In this document: piece after piece, positions 23,832 through 29,358 of the stretch
How positions within the stretch are numbered: position 1 is the stretch's first letter
How the letters are laid out: each line of letters starts with the position of its first letter
NCBI GenBank assembly: GCA_964460315.1
Contig: CAYWPQ010000019.1
Location: 1 to 29,358 of the forward strand
Reading direction: 5' to 3'
Length of the DNA: 29,358 nucleotides
Origin: Lacustribacter sp964460315
Lineage (GTDB): Bacteria > Pseudomonadota > Gammaproteobacteria > Burkholderiales > Burkholderiaceae_A
The notes under the pieces: generated by a model
Told to the model about the DNA's origin: nothing
Databases searched by the model: none
What the model saw: only the letters and a program-made list of their open reading frames with translations
Program-made: the position numbers and the translations under genes

Positions 23832-25155
23832 CGTCGATTGAACCGAGCTCGGCCGCCATGCGTTGCGCGGCGCGAATCCCGGACTGGAATCCGTCTTCGT
23901 GAAACCCGTAGCGAGTCCAGGCGCCTGCAAGCCAGACTTTGTCCGCCCCTTGAACCGAATCAAGTCGAGACTGGGCCGCCACGGCCGGGCCATCGAATAC
24001 AGGGTGGGCATAGTGCATGGTGTTGATCGTGAGGTCCGCTGCGGGTGGGTCGAGGGGATTCAGGGTCACAAGCACCGGCGTGGTCACGGGAAGTGGCTGA
24101 AGTCGATTCATCCAATAGGTCACGCTGACGCCCTGCTCGAGGTCGGCGCGGTCATTTTCATGAAGGTAATTCCAGGCAGCCCAGGCCAGCTTGCGTCGTG
24201 GCATTAGGCGTGTGTCTGTGTGAAGGTAGGCGGTGTTGTCTTGATAGCGAATGGCGCCGACCACCTCTTGTGCCGGGTGGGCTGGTGACAACATCTGGGC
24301 CGACTGGTCGGAATGACAGGCCAGCAGAACGGCGTCGAACCGCTCTTGAAAGGGCTGGCTCGCGGGATTCATGCCCGAGAGCATGACCGAATGACGACCG
24401 CCAGTCTCCGAGGCGATGCTTCGCACCGACTCAACCTTCGAACCTGTCCGCCAATCGACGGAACGGTTCTCGCGATCAAGAGTCGCGATGAGCCTTCGAA
24501 TGTATTGCTGGGCGCCCTGACGAACGGTGTACCACTGCGGCCGATTGGTGAGCGACAGCAGACCATGGTTCTCGCAGAACTGGGTGAAGGTGGTCATTGG
24601 AAACGCCCGCATCTGTTCGGTGGGACATGACCAGATGGCACCGGCCATCGGCAGAAGGTAGGCATCAAGGAAAAGCGAACGATAGCCTCGTTGATCCAGG
24701 TAGTCGCCCAGGCTAGGGCTTTGTCCAGAGGCTCGAAAGGCAGCGGCATCTTGCGGCGCTTCGCGATTGAAGCGAACAATGCTTTTGAGCATGGTTATAA
24801 ATCGCGGGGAGACGAGATTTTTCCGTTGGGCGAAGACTGAGTTAAGGCTGGTGCCGCACCATTCAATCTGGCCTCGGTTGAGGCTGGCGGAAAAGGACAT
24901 TTCGCTAGGGGCGCACTCCACACCAAGCGCCTCGAACCAGGCCTTCAGTCCCGGGTAGGTGCGATGGTTGAAGACAATGAAACCGGTGTCCACCGGAAAC
25001 TCAACGCCTTCGACACGGGCGGTTTGGGTGTGGGTGTGGCCACCCAGGCGGGGCTCGGCCTCAAAGACGGTGACCTTGGCCCAGCGGGATAAATCCCATG
25101 CGGCGGCGCATCCGGAAATGCCGCTGCCAACAATTGCGATATTTAAACGTGACAA
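23803..25155 (-). CDS. FAD-dependent amine-oxidase-fold oxidoreductase (possible lipid desaturase)
   Basis: A 450-residue flavoprotein. The FAD dinucleotide-binding motif GSGISG is at 10-15, followed by the Glu-ending second strand VFEAEPRLGGHT. Features of the NAD(P)-binding/amine oxidase group include VDTGFIVFNHRTYPGL and, near the C-terminus, VWLAGAWTRYGFHEDG, which contacts FAD. In Rhodobacter a fatty acid desaturase (UfaD) is known for furan fatty acid synthesis; this gene's context next to DUF1365 and the Cfa-like gene makes it the natural candidate for that step here. The start codon is TTG at 25155, overlapping folE2 by 13 bp. Confidence 0.88.
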   Translation of the reverse strand: MSRLNIAIVGSGISGCAAAWDLSRWAKVTVFEAEPRLGGHTHTQTARVEGVEFPVDTGFIVFNHRTYPGLKAWFEALGVECAPSEMSFSASLNRGQIEWCGTSLNSVFAQRKNLVSPRFITMLKSIVRFNREAPQDAAAFRASGQSPSLGDYLDQRGYRSLFLDAYLLPMAGAIWSCPTEQMRAFPMTTFTQFCENHGLLSLTNRPQWYTVRQGAQQYIRRLIATLDRENRSVDWRTGSKVESVRSIASETGGRHSVMLSGMNPASQPFQERFDAVLLACHSDQSAQMLSPAHPAQEVVGAIRYQDNTAYLHTDTRLMPRRKLAWAAWNYLHENDRADLEQGVSVTYWMNRLQPLPVTTPVLVTLNPLDPPAADLTINTMHYAHPVFDGPAVAAQSRLDSVQGADKVWLAGAWTRYGFHEDGFQSGIRAAQRMAAELGSIDDEPSIPKAA

Positions 25156-25952
25156 AGGTGATCGATCTTGGCGTAGGCCGAGTGATTGTGAATGGATTCG
25201 AAGTTTTCAGACTCGACTGAAAAGCCTTGAATGCGAGTGTCGCGAGAGAGTTCAAGCGCAATATCCCGAACCAGGTCTTCGACAAACTTCGGGTTGTCAT
25301 AGGCGCGCTCGGTGACGTATTTTTCATCCGGCCGCTTCAGCAAACCCCAGAGCTCGCAAGATGCCGCGGCTTCCGCAATGGCAATCAATTCTTCCACTTC
25401 AAGGGGTGTTTTGATCTGTGCCTGAATCGTCACATGCGATCGCTGATTGTGGGCGCCATATTCCGAGATCTTCTTGGAGCAAGGACACAGGCTCGTGACC
25501 GGAACCACCACGGTGAGTGTGGTGGTGCGCGCTGCGGTTAAGGTCTCGCATTCCCAGGTGACCTGATAGTCCATGAGGCTTTCCACACCCGAGACCGGGG
25601 CGGCTTTGCGAACAAAGTAGGGGAGCGACACCTTGATGTAGCCGCGGTTGGATTCGAGCCGCTCAAGCATGGTGTCCATCAGAGATTGCAGCGAATGAAA
25701 ACCAAGCGCGTCGTCGTGGGATTGGAAGACCTCGAGAAAGCGCGACATATGCGTGCCTTTCACCTCGGGGGGCAAGGCCACGGTCATATCGACCGTGGCA
25801 ACCGAGGGTTGTGGGCCTTTTGCCGTTTGGACCATGACCGGGTGCACCAGAGACTTCACCCCAACCCGCTGGATGGAGAGCTGGCGGGTGTCGGCGTGTG
25901 ACTGGACGTCGGGCAGAGTCTGGGCGCCGAAGAGTTTGTCGGGAGCGTTCAT
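25143..25952 (-). CDS. folE2: GTP cyclohydrolase I, FolE2 type
   Basis: A 269-residue GCYH-IB enzyme that converts GTP to dihydroneopterin triphosphate, the entry to folate and pterin synthesis. Signature SLCPCSKKISEYGAHNQRS contains Cys156 and Cys158; the metal/catalytic Cys and following His/Asn residues are present, as are ERAYDNPKFVEDLVRD and SVESENFESIHNHSAYA near the C-terminus. FolE2 does not depend strictly on zinc and can take over from FolE under metal stress. In Pseudomonas putida a GTP cyclohydrolase gene is among light-induced, LitR-controlled genes, which fits its place as second gene here. It lies 21 bp after gpx. Confidence 0.93.
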   Translation of the reverse strand: MNAPDKLFGAQTLPDVQSHADTRQLSIQRVGVKSLVHPVMVQTAKGPQPSVATVDMTVALPPEVKGTHMSRFLEVFQSHDDALGFHSLQSLMDTMLERLESNRGYIKVSLPYFVRKAAPVSGVESLMDYQVTWECETLTAARTTTLTVVVPVTSLCPCSKKISEYGAHNQRSHVTIQAQIKTPLEVEELIAIAEAAASCELWGLLKRPDEKYVTERAYDNPKFVEDLVRDIALELSRDTRIQGFSVESENFESIHNHSAYAKIDHLCHV

Positions 25953-25973
25953 CGTGATGGTTTCCTTTATGGA

Positions 25974-26657
25974 TTATGACCGCTGGGCGGACAGGACTCG
26001 TTCAATTTCAGAGACAAGGCGTCGATCGGAGGGGGGCACCTGGCTCGAGAAGCTTCGAGCGAGCCGGCCTTCCCGATCAATGAGGTACTTGTGAAAATTC
26101 CAGCCAGGCGATTCGGATTTCTGGGCCAGCTGCTTGAAAAGCGCGTTGGCTTTGGGCCCCTTCACCGAGGTCTTGGCCACCATGGGAAACTTCACCCCAA
26201 AGGTGTTTGAGCAGAAGTCGGCAATTTCTTTACTGGAACCGGGCTCTTGGTTGCCGAAGTCATTGCTTGGAAAGCCCAAGACCACCAAGCCTTGGTCCTT
26301 GTAGCGGGCATAAAGTTTCTCAAGCCCCTCATATTGCTGTGTGAACCCGCAAAAACTCGCCGTGTTCACGATTAAAATAACTTTTCCTGAATATTGACAA
26401 AGGCTCTGAGGAAGGTCGTCTTGGAGCCTCGGGAAGGTGTGGTTGAGCAACGTCGGGCACGAAGCCCTGGCAGCGTTCGGTCCGGTGATGGATCCCGCCG
26501 TGGAACCCGCTGCTTTGGGTGAAGCCCAGACCTGGGGGGCGAGCACAAGAAATACAAAACTTGCCGCAACCATGAAGCGAAGCCACCACAGTTTGCGTTT
26601 CGGCGAGCCGAGCGAAGCCGCAGAGTTCGCCGCTTCAAGTGTTTTGTTAAAAACCAT
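25974..26657 (-). CDS. Exported glutathione peroxidase-like protein
   Basis: A 227-residue thiol peroxidase of the glutathione peroxidase family, longer than the usual 160 residues because of a 60-residue N-terminal extension. That extension has a basic segment (KRKLWW), a hydrophobic helix at about 27-42 and a possible cleavage site after QVWA, so it should work in the periplasm or anchored in the membrane. The peroxidatic residue is Cys103 in VNTASFCGF, with conserved Gln in NDFGNQEPGS and Trp in GWNFHKYL. It would reduce lipid or other hydroperoxides. ATG 26657 has an AGGA 9 nt upstream. First gene of the operon, divergent from the MerR-type regulator. Confidence 0.9.
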   Translation of the reverse strand: MVFNKTLEAANSAASLGSPKRKLWWLRFMVAASFVFLVLAPQVWASPKAAGSTAGSITGPNAARASCPTLLNHTFPRLQDDLPQSLCQYSGKVILIVNTASFCGFTQQYEGLEKLYARYKDQGLVVLGFPSNDFGNQEPGSSKEIADFCSNTFGVKFPMVAKTSVKGPKANALFKQLAQKSESPGWNFHKYLIDREGRLARSFSSQVPPSDRRLVSEIERVLSAQRS

Positions 26658-26662
26658 AAGGT

Positions 26663-26669
26663 TTTGTCC
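26663..26669. promoter_or_regulatory. Left TTTGTCC half-site in gpx/regulator intergenic region
   Basis: TTTGTCC here recurs at 26726-26732, exactly 63 bp away, about six turns of B-DNA. The two copies bracket the divergent promoter core. No published operator match was recognised. Confidence 0.3.
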
Positions 26670-26693
26670 TAGTCATTGAGGATGTTCGGTCTT

Positions 26694-26722
26694 ATACTAG
26701 GGGGGTGTCTGTGATTCGTCAA
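26694..26722 (-). promoter_or_regulatory. Predicted sigma-70 promoter of the gpx-to-diiron operon
   Basis: On the minus strand TTGACG (26722-26717) is followed after exactly 17 bp by TAGTAT (26699-26694). The -35 matches 5 of 6 and the -10 matches 4 of 6 positions, including the key A2 and T6. An overlapping TATAAG would give a 20-bp spacer, of the stretched kind found at MerR-activated promoters. The start site would fall near 26687, giving a leader of about 30 nt before gpx. Confidence 0.5.
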
Positions 26723-26725
26723 ATA

Positions 26726-26740
26726 TTTGTCCACGACAAA
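26726..26740. promoter_or_regulatory. Palindrome next to the regulator start, candidate operator
   Basis: TTTGTC-CAC-GACAAA is a perfect 6-bp inverted repeat with a 3-bp spacer, 10 bp before the regulator ATG. It abuts a second palindrome, CAAATATTTG (26720-26729), that overlaps the -35 box of the opposing promoter. Placement suits autoregulation by a MerR-type dimer or tetramer. Confidence 0.35.
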
Positions 26741-26750
26741 AAGGGTTTTA

Positions 26751-27698
26751 ATGGAGATTCCTGATTCAACAGCGGTCCAGCTCAGCATCTCGGCAGTCGA
26801 ACGAGACACTGGGCTTTCGAAGGACACGCTTCGGGTCTGGGAGCGCCGATACGGTTTTCCTAAGCCCCTTCGAGACGCCTTCGGCGAGCGTATCTATCCC
26901 CTTGAGCAGGTCGACCGCCTGCGAGCAATTCGCAGGCTGATGGACATCGGCCACCGACCTGGAAAGATCATTGGTCTTGAAATGGCCGAGCTTCAGGCTT
27001 TGGCAGACACCTCCACCGGCTCGGCGTCCGGCAATCGAAGTGATGCCGAACGCGACAACAACCCAGACATCCTGGAACTCATGGCCATGTCGAAGTCGCA
27101 AGACATCGAAGAGCTTCGCCGTCAGCTTGGCCAGCGTCTTTTGCGCCTGGGCCTTGCCCGCTTCGTCACCGAGGTTGTCGCCCCGCTGACCCAGAAGATC
27201 GGTGACGCCTGGTCGCGTGGCCAGATGGAAATCTACGAAGAACACCTCTACACCGAATCCATGCAGGTGGTGTTACGAAACGCCATCAGTACGATTCCTC
27301 AGCCGGGCAACCGGCCTCGGGTGCTGCTCACCACGTTCCCCTCTGAACCCCATGGGATGGGGCTTCTTATGGCCGAGGCCCTGCTCGCCTTAGAGGGCTG
27401 CCGTTGTGTGTCCTTGGGCACCCAGACTCCCATTTGGGACATTGTTCTTGCCGCGACGGCTCAGGAAATCGACGTCGTTGCCCTTTCCTTTTCGCCGGTG
27501 ATGAATCCCAATCAGGTGATTGATGGCTTAAATGAGCTTCGGGCCAAGCTTCCCCGATCCGTTGAAATCTGGGCGGGTGGCAAGTGCCCGATTCTTTTGC
27601 GACGCCCACCGCCTGAGATTCGAGTGGTCTCCGAGTTCTCGGACCTCGCAGCAGCGCTTTCTGATTGGCGGCACCGGTTTCATCGAGAAACGCAGTAA
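26751..27698 (+). CDS. MerR family regulator with cobalamin-binding domain (LitR/CarH type)
   Basis: A 315-residue regulator: MerR winged-helix DNA-binding domain at 11-80 (SISAVERDTGLSKDTLRVWE, then RRYGFPKP), a linker, a four-helix cap, and a Rossmann B12-binding domain (about 188-310). The CarH-type cap motif W-x9-EH is exact (Trp154, Glu164-His165), and the B12 loop ExHxxG is Glu199-Pro-His201-Gly-Met-Gly204, with His201 the lower axial ligand. In this family adenosylcobalamin holds a repressing tetramer in the dark and light breaks it. It likely controls the divergent operon and itself. An ATG at 26751 is preferred to a TTG at 26727 that lies inside the palindrome. Confidence 0.92.
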   Translation: MEIPDSTAVQLSISAVERDTGLSKDTLRVWERRYGFPKPLRDAFGERIYPLEQVDRLRAIRRLMDIGHRPGKIIGLEMAELQALADTSTGSASGNRSDAERDNNPDILELMAMSKSQDIEELRRQLGQRLLRLGLARFVTEVVAPLTQKIGDAWSRGQMEIYEEHLYTESMQVVLRNAISTIPQPGNRPRVLLTTFPSEPHGMGLLMAEALLALEGCRCVSLGTQTPIWDIVLAATAQEIDVVALSFSPVMNPNQVIDGLNELRAKLPRSVEIWAGGKCPILLRRPPPEIRVVSEFSDLAAALSDWRHRFHRETQ

Positions 27699-27710
27699 AG
27701 CTCACCTGAA

Positions 27711-28160
27711 TCAGCGGTCTGTTGAAGGGTCGTTGGGCTTTGGGCCCTCGGCGCTGGGGTTGACTGCGGCCATCGCCTGGCCGCTCGCCTGAGCTGCCTG
27801 CATCATTTGCCCGAATTGCTGCTGCATGGCTCCCCACCATTGGATTGCGGGGTCTTGCAGGTTTTCGGTGGTTGATCCTTCTGCTGTGTCGGGCTTAGCT
27901 GCCGCGGTTTTCCCCATGGAATCACTGAACGACTGGATCGCTGCGAGGGTCCCACGCTGAACCTCAAGCCCTTGGATGGTGGTCTTAAGAATCTGCAGAT
28001 TCAGCGAGAGCCACTGTTCGACGGCTTTCATTTCTTGGATGCGCTTGTCGAGCTCGGCCGGATCGGTGGTCATGAGTCCGGACTGGGGGAAGCCGGTGTT
28101 TCCCAAGTTGCCCCAGGAGGCTGTGAGAAACTCAAAAGGATTAAACGGTGAGTTGGACAT
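27711..28160 (-). CDS. phaM: PhaM family PHB granule regulatory protein (short form)
   Basis: A 149-residue protein with the PhaM N-terminus (SPFNPFEFLTASWGNLG) and an amphipathic coiled-coil-prone region (about 30-75, DPAELDKRIQEMKAVEQWLSLNLQ, cited only as a region). In Ralstonia/Cupriavidus PhaM activates PHB synthase and ties granules to the nucleoid, the latter through Lys/Ala-rich repeats at its C-terminus. Here the protein is much shorter and ends NPSAEGPKPNDPSTDR, without such a basic tail. ATG 28160 was chosen; the longer frame to 28271 overlaps the divergent DUF3108 gene. It converges on the MerR-type gene with 12 bp between stops. Confidence 0.78.
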   Translation of the reverse strand: MSNSPFNPFEFLTASWGNLGNTGFPQSGLMTTDPAELDKRIQEMKAVEQWLSLNLQILKTTIQGLEVQRGTLAAIQSFSDSMGKTAAAKPDTAEGSTTENLQDPAIQWWGAMQQQFGQMMQAAQASGQAMAAVNPSAEGPKPNDPSTDR

Positions 28161-28175
28161 TCGGTTGGACCTCTT

Positions 28176-29234
28176 ATGAACGCTGACGCTCAGAATAGCC
28201 CAATGACGAACCGATCGCCGCCGGCCTCGGCAAGAAAACTCGCCATCGTTGGGGCCGTGGTATTTGCTCACCTGCTCCTTTTTGCCGTGCTTGAGGGGCT
28301 TTTGGGCCTGCCGGTTTTTAACCCTCCCCCGTCAACCGCCATCCAGGCCCAGGTTTGGAGCTTCCCCTCTTCCCCCCTGCCAATGGCCTCCTCGCAGGCC
28401 AACGATGATTCCGTCCAGTCATTCACTGGTCTTGTTCGTGAGGATGCTCTCCAGCCTGTCACCGATGAACCCCAAGCCGAGGCGCCAGCGCTCGAGCAGC
28501 CGGACGAAGCCTCCCCGTCGACCGCCAAGGGGCCTGTGGACTTCTCGACCCGGGTGCCCGGCCCCGACGAGCTTGCCAAAGGCGGGAGCATCGGGCTGAA
28601 GGCTTTTTGGGGCGACTTCGACAAGGGCGGGCAGATTGCCGAAGGGTCCATCGAGCTTACCTTTCCTGAACCTGGCCGTTATTCGATTCGGCTCGTGACC
28701 GAGGCCCGTGGCTGGGTCACGATGTTTGCAAGCAAGCCGCTCTTTGCCGAAACTTATGGCCGAATCGGTGCGGGCGGCTTTATTCCTGAGCGTTACACCC
28801 ATCAATCGCCAAGGGGCAGAGAGGAGACCGCCATCTTTGATTATCAAGACGGTAAAATATCCTCAACAGCGTCTAAAGAACCTCTTCCTCTTCTAAAAGG
28901 AATACAAGATCGTCTAAGTTTCATGCTCCAGCTGGCTTGGATGATGCGGACCGACCCCGAACAATTTGCCGAGGGTTCGACCGTCAGCCTGCCGATTGCA
29001 AGCCGAAAGAAGTCCGAGGTTGTGAATTTCCAAGTCATGCCCGACCAGTACCTGATTCTCCCGGTGGGGGTTCTGGTGCCCGCCATTCATCTGTCCAGCA
29101 CTCGTGAGAGTGACCGGTTTAGCGGCCGGATCGATGTCTGGCTTGACCGAACCGACCGACACCTGCCGGTGAGAATTCGTTTTGAAGAGGTTCGTGGCCA
29201 AGTGGTCGACATGATCACCATGCGCAACCCCTAA
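28176..29234 (+). CDS. DUF3108 domain protein with N-terminal membrane anchor
   Basis: A 352-residue protein with one N-terminal membrane helix (about 22-41), a Pro/Glu/Ala-rich periplasmic linker (about 55-115), and a C-terminal DUF3108 domain (about 130-350) recognisable by GSIELTFPEPGRYSIRL, YGRIGAGGFIPERYTHQSPRG and a closing PVRIRFEEVRG. The family is predicted to be periplasmic and beta-rich, with unknown function. Start could be 28176 or 28203; neither has a good ribosome-binding site. The stretch 28848-28925 is AT-rich and uses ATA and CTA codons that are rare elsewhere in the gene. It is divergent from phaM with 15 bp between starts. Confidence 0.8.
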   Translation: MNADAQNSPMTNRSPPASARKLAIVGAVVFAHLLLFAVLEGLLGLPVFNPPPSTAIQAQVWSFPSSPLPMASSQANDDSVQSFTGLVREDALQPVTDEPQAEAPALEQPDEASPSTAKGPVDFSTRVPGPDELAKGGSIGLKAFWGDFDKGGQIAEGSIELTFPEPGRYSIRLVTEARGWVTMFASKPLFAETYGRIGAGGFIPERYTHQSPRGREETAIFDYQDGKISSTASKEPLPLLKGIQDRLSFMLQLAWMMRTDPEQFAEGSTVSLPIASRKKSEVVNFQVMPDQYLILPVGVLVPAIHLSSTRESDRFSGRIDVWLDRTDRHLPVRIRFEEVRGQVVDMITMRNP

Positions 29235-29262
29235 CACAGACGGCCCTCAAGAATCCCTTAAC

Positions 29263-29291
29263 TTGACGGATTAAGCCCTTCACGCGATACT
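29263..29291 (+). promoter_or_regulatory. Sigma-70 promoter for tRNA-Tyr
   Basis: TTGACG at 29263-29268 and GATACT at 29286-29291 are separated by exactly 17 bp. The start site would lie near 29298, about 8 nt before the mature tRNA end, which suits a short 5' leader removed by RNase P. Confidence 0.65.
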
Positions 29292-29305
29292 TGTCGGTTC
29301 TCTGC

Positions 29306-29358
29306 GGAGGGGTGCCCGAGTGGCTAAAGGGGGCAGACTGTAAATCTGTTGGCTTACG
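29306..29358 (+). tRNA. tRNA-Tyr (GTA), 5' part, runs off the window
   Basis: The sequence from GGAGGGGTGCCCGAG forms the acceptor and D-arm start, with the D-loop TGGCTAAAGG. The anticodon stem-loop CAGACTGTAAATCTG has GTA in the 7-nt loop, specific for Tyr codons. The sequence closely tracks E. coli tRNA-Tyr. The following GTTGGCTTACG begins the long variable arm of this class II tRNA; the T-arm and 3' acceptor lie beyond the window. Confidence 0.95.

Noticed and set aside
26676..26698. TTGAGG and TATACT on the plus strand as a promoter for the MerR-type gene
   Set aside because: The spacer is only 11 bp, far too short for sigma-70. TATACT may still be a -10, but without this -35.
26687..26722. 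Rhodobacter-type RpoE/ChrR promoter (TGATCC-N18-TAAGA pattern) before gpx
   Set aside because: TAAGA is present on the minus strand, but the hexamer 18 bp upstream is CGAATC, matching only about half of the -35; no rpoE or chrR gene is in the window.
26658..26750. Match to the direct repeat T(G/A)TACA-N12-TGTA(C/T)A reported for P. putida PplR1
   Set aside because: No copy was found on either strand; the nearest strings (TATACT, TGTCTG) differ at key positions and spacing.
1..29358. Insertion sequences, prophage, CRISPR array or toxin-antitoxin pair
   Set aside because: No transposase, integrase, direct-repeat/spacer pattern or toxin-like small gene pair was seen; gene order is mostly conserved housekeeping.

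Overview
The window looks like chromosome from a betaproteobacterium, most likely Burkholderiales. Several gene orders that I recall as typical of that group are present: argS-SPOR protein-dsbA, rsmI/yraN/dolP, dacC-dat-ybeD-lipB-lipA, birA-coaX with rfaE2, and a PhaM-type PHB-granule gene. Genus cannot be fixed from sequence alone. Coding density is very high, many genes overlap by 4 bp, and no transposase, prophage, CRISPR array or other obvious mobile DNA was seen. No gene-free stretch exceeds 300 bases. A run of 100 N at 4469-4568 is a scaffold gap.

Layout, left to right. A partial TRIC-type channel gene (minus) is divergent from a small lipoprotein-argS-SPOR-dsbA run (plus). rsmI (minus, 5' end lost in the gap) faces away from yraN (plus, 5' end lost in the gap), which is followed by the two-BON-domain lipoprotein dolP. 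A copper unit, copA plus a small CopZ-like chaperone (minus), diverges from a TlpA-like thioredoxin. From 14934 down to 8773 runs a minus-strand operon: vanZ-like, [2Fe-2S] ferredoxin, alpha/beta hydrolase, PBP5-like dacC, D-amino acid aminotransferase, ybeD, lipB, lipA. birA and coaX follow on plus and converge on rfaE2.

The most interesting block is 17110-27698. A MerR-type regulator with an apparently intact cobalamin pocket (LitR/CarH family) is divergent from an 11-gene minus-strand operon. In transcription order the operon encodes: exported glutathione peroxidase, folE2, FAD oxidoreductase, DUF1365 protein, Cfa/UfaM-like lipid methyltransferase, chalcone-isomerase-like protein, MFS transporter, DUF3833 lipoprotein, SDR, NTF2-like protein and a diiron acyl-ACP-desaturase-like protein. 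rfaE2 lies 18 bp further downstream. I read this as a light- or B12-responsive membrane lipid modification and photo-oxidative stress operon, possibly making furan or methylated fatty acids. The wiring and the enzyme roles are inference.

Other points of note: a PBP5 homologue that has lost key residues in all three catalytic motifs; a biotin ligase with Ser where E. coli BirA has Arg118; a sigma-E-like promoter for dolP; and possible leaderless starts for tlpA and birA. The right end carries a phaM-like gene, a DUF3108 gene and the first 53 nt of tRNA-Tyr with a good promoter.
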